From Cliona cf. orientalis (lineage: Eukaryota > Porifera > Demospongiae > Clionaida > Clionaidae): DNA of 64,000 nucleotides. Both the position numbers and the translations under genes were made by a program. The first letter of the stretch is position 1. Every line of letters begins with the position of its first letter. Shown here in pieces: positions 48,863 to 60,294 of this stretch. The stretch is taken from positions 5,642,001 through 5,706,000 of the forward strand of contig OZ005702.1 in assembly GCA_963930775.1 (NCBI GenBank), read 5' to 3'. The notes beneath the pieces are model-generated. The model made no database searches. It was not told the DNA's origin and was given only the letters and a program-made list of their open reading frames with translations.

Positions 48863-50640
48863 AGAGAAGGCTAGGATCTGTAGCTGATATCTTGGACAGG
48901 AGCTTGGAAGAGACAGACCAGATTAAAGTGAAAGACATGGAATACGTATGTTCTAAGAGCTAGTGTAGCTACAGTACATGTATGCATACGTATGTTGCAG
49001 AGTACACTATCAGACTGACACATGCACACCTACAATAGTTGTATAACATTAATTGGGGTTTGCATGCTAGGCACCCAACACATAATTATGTGCATACACA
49101 GATTCATGAGTACATTAATACCCACAGGTGAGAGAAGCAGCACTGTGGATGACTGGGGACTCTACTACTATTAATGCCCCGGCACTAACAGCTAGGGAGG
49201 TGCTGGTGTTGCTGACAGTTCCACAACTGGCCTGGAGATCGGCAATTCCCTCGAGTCAGCAGCAGATCACTAAAGGAACTCCTAGATCAATAAGAGAACC
49301 TGCTCAAGTCAAAACGTGTCCATCAAACCTCCCCAAGTGAGTTAGATATAATATCCTAACACATGGAAATGAGATGTAGTGTCCATGGACTCCAATTTTC
49401 CTATTCTTTCAGCTTAGGGATCAATGTTTATGTCCAGTGTTGTCTGAGTAAGGGGGTCTTGGCCGGCTGGGAGGATATGCTTCCCTAGGATATTTAATAC
49501 AAGACTGCAGCCACTTATGGCACAATATTCCACTTGTCCTGCGGTACGTGTTTTAAGGGTAGGGGTAGGTAAATTACGCTAATTTATTTGCCTATAATGC
49601 TATTTTCAAATGCTCAAGAAATTCCTATCAATAAATGTACCTATAATACATTGCCCGTTATGCTCAAGTTGAACCGACTATAATGTTAACTGAAATGGAT
49701 ATGAGTCATAATGAGACTCAGTTACGCTATAATCGCGAGTGCAACCATTTCAGTTTTATCGTGTACTTGGATTCAAAAGTGGGCACCAGTTGATTGATCA
49801 ATGCAACCCTTTCCCAGTCCACAATATGTAGTCTAGGCATTGTGACAAAATTAATGTCAATTTACGTATGTTAAACAGTTGCTTGCAATTGTATGCCCTC
49901 ATGATCAAATTCTCAAAATTATGTCATATAATACTAGCATAATTCTCAAATGCTTACCTATTATGCTCAAAACTATGCTAGCATAATTATTGAGTTTACC
50001 TACCCCTAGTGAAGGGTAGGGGATCTCAGGGTGCCCCCGGGCCTCCTCTAGATCTGTATTAATCCCAGTTCCTAATGGTTAGTCTCAGCTTACATACACT
50101 GTATAGCTAGCTAGATGACCCACTATCTGTGTCAACTAAGTGAGTCGGCCAATTCTCCACACCTTATATATGTTTACCCTATTACTACCTTATACCTATT
50201 TCCGCTACATACATGTATGTGTGCGTGTATATGTGTTTGGGGTACCCTTGTGATGATTGTGGTATTCAATCTGTTATCATGAGTCATTCCTTTGCTGTGT
50301 GTGCATGTGTGTGTAGGTCAGAGAAGAGTGATGCAATACAGTGCCATGGATCAAACTCTGGATTCCATTAATGAACTCTGCCTCTGCTCAACAACGCTCT
50401 CCGATCCTTGAACTCCAGTGCTCAAGTTAAGCTTCTTGGCTCGATGCAAACTCCTCCAGTACCCAGTCTCATCACTACTAGTAATTATTCTCAGAAACTG
50501 AGCAATGGGACTCCTTTTCATCAGCTTTCCTCTTCAAATATGCCTCCTCTTCGTCCCAAACTCCCATCAGGTAGTCGATCGTCTACAAAATCATTAAAAT
50601 TTTATCATTGGAGATTCTCATGTCACGGGTATATGAACTC
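48863..50640 (+). pseudogene. Unidentified coiled-coil gene remnants (several possible exons)
   Basis: Possible exon 48863-48943 (acceptor TATGTAG, donor TACGTATG) reads LGSVADILDRSLEETDQIK. A second at about 49129-49335 is flanked by CCACAG and AAGTGAGT; it has protein-like stretches in different frames, for example SSRSLKELLDQ followed by TAA and ENLLKSKRVHQTSPS. A third from about 50318 (acceptor GTGTGTAG) reads MDQTLDSINELC in one frame and LNNALRSLNSSAQVKLLG in another. The pieces look like a coiled-coil protein broken by frameshifts and a stop. I do not recognise the family, and the exon calls are uncertain. Confidence 0.3.
49560..50008. mobile_element. MITE, TAGGGGTAGGTAAA ends
   Basis: Inverted ends TAGGGGTAGGTAAA and TTTACCTACCCCTA bound about 449 bp, rich in TAATGCT and GCTCAA words in both orientations. 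It lies in what would be an intron of the preceding remnant gene. Confidence 0.75.
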
Positions 50641-50876
50641 GGTGGACTGGAATGGTGGAATGGAATGGTGGAGTGGAGTACTGGACTGGATCACTGGATT
50701 GCCACGCCCACAAATAAGCTATGATCGAGTAGCAATTCTTGATACGTAGACATATACTGTGAATTCATTCCCGTAGCTACGTGCATGCATGAAGACTCAT
50801 CAATAATTTATTATGATAGTCTGCAGGATATAAAAATTTAATGAAGTAACGACTATACGATTGCTACAGGGTTATA

Positions 50877-52222
50877 AGGTAAAGGGCCCCTCCGTTGGAC
50901 AGTACCGTTTATTGGACATGCTGCGGATGATCATGTGCCACGAAGCATACACATCTGTGATCCTTGTGTTTAGCCGAATCCCGTTATGTACCCGAAACCC
51001 GCGCGCTCCGCGCGCCATAGGCGCACGGCCCAGCCCCCGTAGGGGGCTGGGTTAAATCACACAGTATTATAATATGAACGCTAAGGCTAGGTAGGGTTTG
51101 GTTTAGGGTAGTGTTTGACACACAAGGGTTAGTACTACTATTGTCTATAAAGTCGTGACAAAAGAGCAACTGGCAGCGGCGTTCGCGGTGGTGTAATGGC
51201 TAAGGGTCTGGTGTATGGATCCGCGGACCCCAGTTCGATCCTCGCTCCATTTATTGATTTCCTTTTTTTTTTTCCCTTATACTCGGGAAATTTTCTAAGT
51301 TGGAAGCGGGTTTCGGGTATATAACGCCGCTCGTTTCAATTAAAGCGCATTTATCCAGCTGCTGTTTGATACCCAAGAAGTTGGATAATTCCTTGTAGTT
51401 CGTCTCTAAATGCTGCTAGAAAGAGGTAAGGGTTTTATGCTAATGATATTTGTTGTGTTATTTTTGGGATAAGTAAGAATTCTATGAAGTTAGACCACTC
51501 ACTAAAATTGTACCGCTTAAGCAAAATTCATGATTTAGCAGTCATTTGAAAGCTAATTTTTTGCTCTTTCATATTATCTACTGATTTATTGTTATAAGGT
51601 ACTGTGGTGTATAAGGGAGTGCTTTTAATATATACGGACTATCCTTGCACCAGATAATGGACAATTTCTTTTCTAGATCAAATTGGTGATGGCCGGCAAT
51701 ACCAGACGTAATTGGTCAACTGATGACTTGCAGGCTGCTGTTTCAGTGGTAAAAAATGACAAAATTACACTTAAAAGAGCTGAAACTGTAAAACCTAGAT
51801 TAATGTTTCTTGTTGTAAATATTGTGTTTGGAGTCATAGTGTCTTACATTCTGTTGGTGTATACAACAATTTTGGACTCGTTATCAAAATTTAAATTAAT
51901 GGTATGCAATTGATGACCATAAATTAATATTTCTTGGTACGACTGCATGATTTCTATCATGTAGATATTGCGTTTGGAGTCATAGTACCTTGTTTTCCTA
52001 CTTGTTCAACAACTGGACCGCTTGTCCTATAACTAGGACAAAAACTTGCTGTACAAAAATAGGTGTCATTGTCTAATAAATGGTCCATTCATGTCAGGAA
52101 TTGAGTTGTACATTGTCTAATGTCCCTAGATTATGGATCTCAAGTACGGTTTAGATTGGTAGAAAATTGTGGTGTATAGAGCCAATCAAACCTTAAGTGT
52201 CCAATACATGGGCCCTTTACCT
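50877..52222 (+). mobile_element. Pogo-like DNA transposon remnant with an HTH exon
   Basis: TIR AGGTAAAGGGCCC at the left and GGGCCCTTTACCT at the right, with TA on both sides (target duplication). At 51689-51790 an open frame reads NTRRNWSTDDLQAAVSVVK then NDKITLKRAE, the start of a psq/CENP-B-type helix-turn-helix as in pogo transposases. The catalytic DDE part is absent, so this is a deletion derivative. A second element (50982-51326) is nested inside it. Confidence 0.7.
50982..51326. mobile_element. Nested element with tRNA-like Pol III boxes
   Basis: Inverted ends CGTTATGTACCCGAAACCC and GGGTTTCGGGTATATAACG enclose a segment with an A-box-like TGGTGTAATGGCTAAGG (51190-51206), a B-box-like AGTTCGATCC (51231-51240) and a T run at 51263-51273. 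The acceptor stem does not pair, so it is not a working tRNA gene. It may be a tRNA-derived SINE-like insert. Confidence 0.45.
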
Positions 52223-52880
52223 TACTCGTAGCACTTGCACGCGAGCGATCGTAGCGGAGGGTACAACCCCCCAAGCCGTTATAGTATCTACAAGTATATA
52301 TTAATATTGACGATCATTACCAGTGATAAAATTTGACAAGATACGTATACGGATCGTGAAAGATTGAGTCTCTTTGAGTCTGCGTCTTGGACATTATTCG
52401 TCACGTACTGACGTTGTGCGACCCATATGTGCTGCCAAGTACTCAGTATGAACTGGGAGAAGTTGGACGGCCATAAGTGCAGGGATTTGAAGCAGGTTGC
52501 TGGAGAAAAATGGGCATCTTGCTTGAATGCATGGCACATTATCTCCCCAGTAGCAATTTACTTTTCTGTGGTTATGAGGTAATTGTGGTGTAATCTATGA
52601 TGAAATTATGATGAAATTATGATGCAACCTATGAGGTAATTATGAAAAAATCCAGGGCCTCGCTGGAGCCTTTCTGGGACTTGAAAGTCAGTAAATATGT
52701 AGAGTATCTTACGCGTGTATCCAGCGAATAGATTACAAGGTGAGCGCTACTTTCTCTGAGAAGTACTGTTGGTTGAACTTCACGTGTTTTCTTGGCTTAC
52801 GTAATGCCGTGGATAAATAAAGCTAGCCTTGCGCTATATATAGCACGCATCGTCACAAGGGGCTGGCCCGCGCGAGACCG
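52223..52880. other. Non-coding stretch, nothing certain
   Basis: Short direct repeats ATTATGATGAAATTATGATG near 52600. No gene recognised. Confidence 0.35.
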
Positions 52881-53110
52881 TAGCCGCGCGACCAACCTGA
52901 AGTTTGGAAGGAATACTGTGCTGTCGAGTTCGTCTCTGTGATTGAAGCATCGAAACCTGTCGCTATCAAGGTTGACAGTCGATCTTAGAGTCAGACGCCA
53001 TCTCCATGATTTCTGGGGCCAGCATCGATCGATGTGTACGCATTCTATTGACGACCTTTTACCACATGCACCATTACACTGTGCAGCTACTGGGGAGATG
53101 GTCAAGGGTT
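52880..53110. repeat. Dispersed repeat family C, copy 2
   Basis: Shares GTTTGGAAG, GTTCGTCTC, TGATTGAAGCATCGAAA, TTGACGACC..TTTACCACATGCACCATTAC and CTACTGGGGAGATGG with 55200-55400 and in part with 1-200. It truncates the 3' end of the SWIM gene, whose homology stops at its edge. Confidence 0.7.
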
Positions 53111-54587
53111 CATTACAATGATAATAGACATTGCCGAATCGGGCCTGAGCTGTTGCTGATCCTGGAGGAAAAAATTCCCGCCATTCTTTGTGCCATACAC
53201 ACAAATCGTTGGGGGGGCACGCAAGGTTTAGGGTACTTCTGTCGGCATCCGTAACACACGCTTATGTTCCCACTGATGAAACAAAGTACAAAATGCTCTG
53301 AAGTCTCTGATCCAGGCGAAGGACTCTGTGGTGTCAAATGGATAAGAGGCGGGGGGTGAACTGGCATTGAGCTGCTTGAAGACTGTGAGGAAGTAGACAC
53401 TCCAGGAGTACCAGATGCAAGACTAACAATAGGAGTCCTACTTGTGATCGGCAATACTTTCTTCATGTGCTGGGTTGTCTTGCCACCCTTCCTTCCTCTT
53501 CCAGAGGGCATTCCGGTGACTACCAATTTTGTCACAGAGGGTTTCTTCTTGGCCTTTGTCAACCAGGAAACAAAATTACGAAGCTCTCCATTGGTCTCAG
53601 CGACGGCTACAGTGTGTGAACATAAATTCAAAGAGTTCCAGTTACCACAAGCCTTGTCACAGACATACTGTCCAGTCTTTTTAGCCGACACCAAGTGTGG
53701 GCGTTTTCCTGAATAGCTCATCACAGTATGGGCTTTTGAATCCAAACCAGGAGCACTAGCAATAGCATTAGGAGAGGTCAGCAACTCGGATGCTTTTCTC
53801 CAGATGCTCTCAAGAACCATTTCGGGAATAAAGACCTGCTCACTGAATTCCATATAATCAACCGAAAGCTCCCTATGTGGAAAGTGTTGGCGTCTCTCAC
53901 CCACCCTTTTTGGTGGAGGGACTTCATCTTCTTCACTAGAACTGTTAGCTCCTGCAAATGAAGGCAAGTCATCAGCATGTTGTGAACTGCTGTGAGTGGG
54001 AGGATTTGACTCGGATTGAGGATACACTGAGTGCATAGCAGATGGGTAGCCAGATTCGCTGTAAGAGTCTGAATCAACGCCATCCATGTCCAAGCTTATG
54101 CTAATTGAGCTAGACGGCAATGCTGAAACACCACGAGACGTAGAGCCGTCGGAATGGCCTAATATGTTGAATGCAACAGACTTTTCTATCGGGAGAGTCA
54201 GAACCAGTAGATGATGATTTCATTCGGACCTTCAATTTAGTAACTTGTTGTTCATTGCGTGGGATTTCACATGAATCTGTAGCAGCAATGAACCCTCCAA
54301 CTTGAGCAGACACTTCAGACACCACCTTCTTTGGTCCATAACCTTTCTCGCATCCCTCTTTCATCTTTAGCATGGTACTAGGGAGGGTAGGATAAAATGA
54401 CTTGGATGATTTGCTGTTCCCATGAGGTAATGCTTGTGGGTGAAATCCACTAGGAAGATAGTATACTGCCAAACAGTACTGGTGAGGTTGATTGTTGTGA
54501 TCTGTAGCAAATGTAATCAAACTATCAAATTCTAAACTTGTCAATACTAGCATGATATAGGTGGAACCATACCAGAATAATAATTAT

Positions 54588-54991
54588 CAGAGGATGTTCG
54601 ACAGGGTCAAAAGGTCAGCAATAAACCCTGTTAATGTGTATTTTTGTACTTTGACCCTGAATTTAGACGGTCTTGATTTATCAGTGACAGACGCTGTTTT
54701 CTCTAAGGCGGGTGACGGATGTTTTACAAGTAATCGGCGGCTTTTCTATGCCATCATTCTCACTATGCTGTCCAAGGTTGCAAAGGTCAGCCAGAGGGTA
54801 GCCCGGGCTAGAAAATCATTCACGAAGGGTACAGGGCTCGAACTAGTAGTATTAGACATGACGAAAAATATGATAGACACTTTCGTAGCAAGATAACTGG
54901 GGTACAGTGGTGAAATCAGCACTCCCATACAAACATATGGGAGCACGTGATTAGCCAATGATGACCTTTTGACCCTGTCGAACCTCCTCTG
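54588..54991. mobile_element. hAT-like MITE in the SWIM-gene intron
   Basis: Ends CAGAGGATGTTCGACAGGGT and ACCCTGTCGAACCTCCTCTG mirror each other for about 29 bp, flanked by ATAATTA on each side (one base offset). The CAGNG start is typical of hAT elements. Non-autonomous, about 404 bp. Confidence 0.75.
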
Positions 54992-55194
54992 AATAATTAC
55001 TTGGTGCATGGTACACATCATCAAGGAGGCAACTTGAAGCATCAATCATGTACATGTATAACCAAAAATAGATGGCTACACACTACTAAGCTGAGAATAG
55101 GGCTTGGGGAGAAGCTGACATAATCCCATGGATAGGCTACATTATTATTACAGTATTATGCAACATGTATGCAACATGCCATGTCATAACAAAA

Positions 55195-55600
55195 TTAATG
55201 TGAAGTTTGGAAGCTGTACTACGCCGTCCAGTTCAACTCTTATGAATAAAGCTTCGAAAGTTGTCACTGTCTAGTAAAGAGTCAGTCTCAGACTCCATCT
55301 TTGCACTCAAGGCATCAGGATTGTACATATAGACTGTGTGCCAACTATATTGATGACCATTTACCACATGCACCATTACTACTGGGGATGTAGTCAACTA
55401 TTAGGTATGCACACCTCAATGAATGTTAAAATTCAATAGAAGACAATGTGACCTTCCATAAGAAAACCAAGCATACTGCACATGAGATACACGCCTAAAT
55501 AGTTGATCATTTTCATTTTCTGGAATGGATCAATAGAGGTACCACTCCTCTCTCTGTGGGTATATTATCTCCTAGTTTGCAAAGTGAATAGTTCAAAGGT
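55195..55600. repeat. Dispersed repeat family C, copy 3 (longest)
   Basis: Runs from GTTTGGAAGCTGTACT through TTTACCACATGCACCATTAC to the CCATAAGAAAACCA and GATCAATAGAGG blocks, thereby linking the segments seen separately at 1-200 and 1080-1260. It lies beyond the 3' end of the SWIM gene's first visible exon. Confidence 0.65.
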
Positions 55601-56565
55601 TGTAGTTGAACTAGGCGTATTATGCTTGGTCTACTTATGGAGGGTCTTTGAACATGTGGCTTCCTTACCATGAACAAAAGCAATCAACCGACGGAAGTCG
55701 CTGTTACTTGGGTGGGTGCTTCGCACACGACGTAAATAGTAGACATTAGAGCCGGTAGCACCAATAACACACTTTTCAATAGAGACATTATCAGTGTCAT
55801 CAAACGTACATCTGAACACTTCAGGGTGAGATCCACTATAGTCCCACCGCCCATACATATCCTTCTTCACATCATCAGGGTGCTTCAAACAAGTTAAATC
55901 AACGACAAATGTAGAACTCTCTTCAACTCGAACGGGTCGTTCTTTGGCCACCTTTGAAACGTCAATAGTTGGATTCAGTAGAATCTGCATGATTCTTGTG
56001 GCAGTATACTTTGGAGGGGGCCTTTCGAATATGGGCACACACAAGGAATTCCTGTAATATAGAGATAGATCTCATGATAAATTTTTTGCATGGCCAGTGA
56101 AAATGTCTGATCAAAATGAAGTTTGACTGGATATTGATACCAACTGCCCCCAGACATTAATTTTATTTTAATTCTTATTACCCCAATGTTTGTAATGTAA
56201 TAGGTATGGTGTGTAATAATTATCATATTGTAGTCCCAGTGATAAAATGCTCAAGGCTACCAGCAGATGTACAGCTGCTCAGTAATTTGTGGTCAATGTA
56301 ATTGGTAGGTTCTAAGCCAGCCTCCAAGCCATAGTTGATACTGCTACAGTGCAGCCTAAGCTAGTAAACAGGATGCTAGTCAGATATTAGTGCTTGAACT
56401 GCTCTATTGAATACTGCATTGAAAGTGTCCTGATAATCAAAGCACTTCTTAAATGCAGCATGCAGCAATATAGTGCAAAACCCTCTGCGGAGCTAGTCTG
56501 CATATTGCAAATTTGTAAGCCAACCAAGAATGCACTAATACGGATTGCACGCTACTACAATGTCA

Positions 56566-57397
56566 TACAGTGTAGTCCACCTAATTTGCCGAATCCGCAT
56601 ACCACGAATTTTCTTCTAATTCGAAGTCTTTCCAATTCCCCACATAGAGCTAATACATAAATTCGAAATGTCACTTTCGCTTAATTAGAAGAAGCACAAG
56701 GTCTAGTATACGGAACATAGATCACGTGGTCATCACATGGCTGCAGCTGAGTGCAGCTGCACTAGCCAGAAGTAGCTATATCTAGCAGTATCAGGCTCTA
56801 AACTGTTAAAAGAAAGCTAGAAATAGTAGATAGAGTGGATAGTCTGCCTCCAGAGAAGAAGAAAAAGGTTGTTGCATCTGAATATTATAGCTACTACAGG
56901 GGCGGAGAAATAGGGGGGGGCAGGGGGGGCTTCAGCCCCCCCACTTTGGAAACAAGGGGGGCTGAGCCCCCCCATTTTATCACATGCCCATACTACAAAA
57001 TTACAGCAACATAGTTCTGTCATAATTCTAGGTGTTTGCAAAGTGCTAAAATAAAAATTGCTACAAAAATCAGTCCAAAAACTGGTGCCAGATTGCATCA
57101 GAAACGCTCTCAGAGAGTCGAAATTTCCAAAATTTTCTGGGGGAGCATGCCCCCAGACCCCCCTAGGTGGGCTGTGGGCATATGCCCACAGCCTAACGCT
57201 TGTCACAACACTTGTCACAGTACACAGTCAAAGGTCTGAGCCCCCCCACTTTTGCTACCTGTTCTCCGCCCTTGTACTATAATAATTGAAAATTATCATT
57301 CATATGAGCAAAATTCGGATATTGCTATAATTCAAATTTTCCTTTATTTCAAATTATTTGGGTGCATGGATTTGTAAATTCCACGTAAAACTGTGTA
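56566..57397. mobile_element. Pogo-like MITE copy, with a nested MITE
   Basis: The left end TACAGTGTAGTCCACCTAAT matches the element at 2505-2912 for about 180 bp. The right end (TTCCACGTAAAACTGTGTA) is diverged. A second MITE (56894-57276) sits inside. Confidence 0.55.
56894..57276. mobile_element. Nested MITE, CTACAGGGGCGGAGAA ends
   Basis: Left end TACAGGGGCGGAGAAATAG, right end CTGTTCTCCGCCCTTGTA. It has internal G and C runs (GGGGGGCTGAGCC). A partial copy of its right end recurs at 57536-57614, with the same CAAAGGTCTGAGCCC phrase. Confidence 0.75.
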
Positions 57398-57935
57398 CAT
57401 CATGGGATATCCACAAACTTGAGGGTCAAGTGGCATAAATAGCCCCAAATTTTCACGTGCTACTGTGAAAGGGTTTTAGGTCACTGGTACCTTCTATGAT
57501 TGAAAACTTTCGTAGGGCCATTCTTGCCACTTGATCCTGCCCACAGCCTAACTGTTGTCAGAGTCAAAGGTCTGAGCCCCCCCCCACTTATGTTACCTGT
57601 TCTCCGCCCTTGTAGCTGAAGAGCACATGCTCTGCGCGCTCTGTAGCCAGTATCGCAACACTCTACTTCAGAGCTGTTTTATGACTTGATGACCCTTTCC
57701 AACACTGAGGTTGAGCATGTCACATCAGCACTAAGTCTTGCCAGTGGAGTAGGTGTGGTCGATAAACCACAGGCACAGAAAAAGTACGATTTGTAGACTT
57801 TCGAGCAATTCGAAGCGCATGCGCGCGGGGTAATGACAAAATTCCTACGAACGCTTGAGCTAGCTCATCTCTTTTGAGTGAAAAAGGACTCTCCTGTACG
57901 AAGATCAACTCTCACTACCTGGTCCACCGCTAAAG

Positions 57936-58243
57936 ATGGCATCTAATTCATCCCCCGAAGTCAACGCGATCACGATTCGAACTCGCGATCTTATGCTAGC
58001 GTTGTCGAACGCACCCTTGGGCGTGGCAGGGATTCTACTGGGCAAAGGATTCATTTCAGGAGAGATTATGTCGAAGATGCTTATTGTCTCTTACACCCCG
58101 ACAGAGAAAGCAACCATTCTGATCGAAGCTGTGAGAAATAAAATAGAGTTGGCTCCGTCAAAGTTCATGGAGCTCCTTGAGATTCTATCAGAGGTGGCGT
58201 GTGCTAAAGATGTTGGTGGAGAGCCTGTGCTCTACCTACCAAA
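57936..58243 (+). CDS. Death-fold/CARD-like first exon, copy 2
   Basis: The start ATGGCATCT follows the same leader as copy 1 (TGGTCCACCGCTAAAG). About 102 residues: SSPEVNAITIRTRDLMLALS, APLGVAGILLGKGFISGEIM, KATILIEAVRNKIEL, FMELLEILSEVACAKDVGG. It is open to the donor CCAAAGTGAGT, ending with two bases of a codon. Helical pattern and hydrophobic spacing resemble a CARD or related death fold; not proven. It lies 5.7 kb upstream of the third NLR exon at 63959, as copy 1 lies upstream of NLR2. A phase-compatible piece (60107-60251, KDECCTTLARLRSTINIT) could be a second exon, but its acceptor would come from a transposon end. Confidence 0.55.
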
Positions 58244-59692
58244 GTGAGTTAACTTCACTAATATATGATCAGAGCAGTAGTCACACTTAAATACGTAGCT
58301 AGCTACACTGGGGGAGCGGGGTGGGTGTTCTGGCTATCAGAGCCAGATAATTCAAAGATTGGGAAGGGCTGGTATATACTTCAGTTAAGGTCGGTTAAAG
58401 TGCATTTAGTATGCTGCTTAAATATCCTAGTGATGTTAACCTCAGGTCCCGCTCCCTTGTAATTGATAATAATATAGTTTTATCAAAATTCCACATTCAT
58501 GAGGTCGACCTCCAACTCCTTTTACATCACAATGTGTGCATTGGATAGCTAAAAGAATGTATTATGACATTCCAGTCTGCACTAAGCTCTCAGTTCCCTT
58601 CTCCGGTTACTGTATTGAACATAATTATGGAGGCCATGATTACAGCCATCATGTATGACAAGAAAGGTTAATTGCCGACTACTCATGTATGGTATAATAA
58701 TATTCCTGAGATTCTGGAGGCAGTGGATAATTATTATAATATTAATAATGTTATTATTAAGTAGACTAGCTACGCAACATGTGATACGTCCAGTTGTGTC
58801 CAAACTGTAGCATCCTCGCTACAGACGGCCGAATAACAAAGGTTTGGCCGAATCATTCTCAACCTTGTGGACAACCTGGAGGCTTTCATACTTCACTGCG
58901 GCTGGAAAGAGAGTACCACCAGTTACGTCGTCATGATAATATTATTATTTGTTTGACCAATTACCATAATATTATTTTTATTGAATTGTAATAATCATGA
59001 AAATTCATATATTCATTAACGTACTGTCATAATAGCTACAGCTCTGTAGACTAGCAGACTCAGACTGAGATTAATATACTCTAAAGCTTAGAAAAATTTC
59101 ATTTCTTCAACTCCCTTCATTGCTAGAATATGGAGCCGATCCCTCACCAACCAACTACCACACGATAATAGCATAGTTGTTACTACTCATAGCTAGCTCG
59201 ATTAATAATTATATTATTTTTACCAGCTTTCTGCATGGACAACCTGATACCGTATAGTTCAGAGCCAAGTCATGCCAGAGATCACACGGAGAGTTTGACC
59301 TCGAGAATTGTCCATCATTATTCTAGTTCTAGTTGGTTCTGCAGCAATTACTAACGCTAAAATTTAGTGTTGTAAAATCACAAGCTGATTAATCTTTGGC
59401 GCATGTGTGAGGGGTACGGTAGTCATTTTATGTGTATCACACACTCACTCACACACAGCTAGTAGCCAGGATTTATTGAAAGGGGGGCTGAGTAGCTATA
59501 TAGAAAAGGAGTGTGCGCGAAGCGCTCGAAAGATTTTCTGTTGACCATGCCCACTAATTATATATACTTGTATGTATGTTTGTGGGGTGATCATTTCAGT
59601 GAGGAGAGAGTTAAAATTTTGAACGCATAAGGAAATGGTCGTCATGCACATGCGCACCACACTGCACCATCAATCACTCCAAGTGTAGGCAA
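58244..59692. other. Non-coding stretch (probable intron)
   Basis: A+T-rich with AATAATATTATTATT clusters at 58725-58760 and 58935-58985. Nothing recognised. Confidence 0.4.
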
Positions 59693-60106
59693 TAGCCTCA
59701 TCCCCAGGCACCCCAATATTTTCAACTGCACACGAGAAAAGAGGGGGAGCCTGGTAAAACTTGTCACGTGCGTGACGTCAGGTGGAACCAACTTCCATAT
59801 ATGGGCACACACGCGTTCTGGGCCTTAAACTGTGTACTTATGACTTACCTTGCAGGAAAGTGTACCTTGGACACTTGGTTCTACCGCTGAGCATCTTCCC
59901 GAGAAGTTCGCGGCACACTACTCAGCTGCTAGATCATGCGGTCAAAGCCTAGCGTAGTGCGCGGTATAGATACAGCCTGGGACACGTGTGCACCCACATA
60001 TGGAAGTCAGTTCCACCTGACATCACGCATGTGATTAGTTTTACCAGGCTCTCCCTCTTTTCTTGCATGCAACTGAAAAGATTGGGGTGCCTGGTGACAA
60101 GGCTAG
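59693..60106. mobile_element. Foldback element, family TAGCCTCGTCCCC, copy 2
   Basis: Arms of about 130 bp: TAGCCTCATCCCCAGGCACC, GAGCCTGGTAAAACTTGTCA and TCAGGTGGAACCAACTTCCA mirrored by TGGAAGTCAGTTCCACCTGA, TTTTACCAGGCTCTCC and GGTGCCTGGTGACAAGGCTA. Ends match those of the element at 17486-17912, but the interior differs. Confidence 0.75.
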
Positions 60107-60294
60107 GAAAGATGAGTGCTGTACCACTCTGGCAAGGCTCAGGTCCACGATTAACATCACTGGTAGACTCCACTTGCCTGAGAATGAACATGACTGCATG
60201 GAGGCTTATCCTCTCAGTGCCTGGCTACAAGCACTTGGACTCATGGTCATGGTATGTAGACTACTAAAATTTAATATAGTAATAGGTGATCAAT

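Larger units (their letters stand above)
53111..56044 (-). pseudogene. SWIM zinc-finger protein, internally deleted and frameshifted
   Basis: Minus-strand gene. Exon 56044-55669 (KDMYGRWDYSGSHPEVFRC, YYLRRVRSTHPSNSDF, donor CATGGTAAGG) joins in phase to 54550-54117 (LTSLEFDSLITFATD, YGPKKVVSEVSAQVGG, DSCEIPRNEQQV). The frame then shifts near 54180. From about 54170 to 53220 the protein is S/P-rich and then has a SWIM-type finger: QYVCDKACGNWNSLNLCSH, with the CxC...CxH-like spacing. A basic GMPSGRGRKGGKTTQH follows. The central catalytic-type region usual in this expanded invertebrate family is missing. At the C run opposite 53212-53218 one base too many shifts the frame; one fewer restores WHKEWREFFPPGSATAQARF. 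The SWIM finger would bind nucleic acid or protein. The gene family behaves like a domesticated or transposon-linked multicopy family (inference). Confidence 0.65.

Noticed and set aside
51181-51255. Functional tRNA gene
   Set aside because: A- and B-box-like words exist but the acceptor and T stems do not pair.
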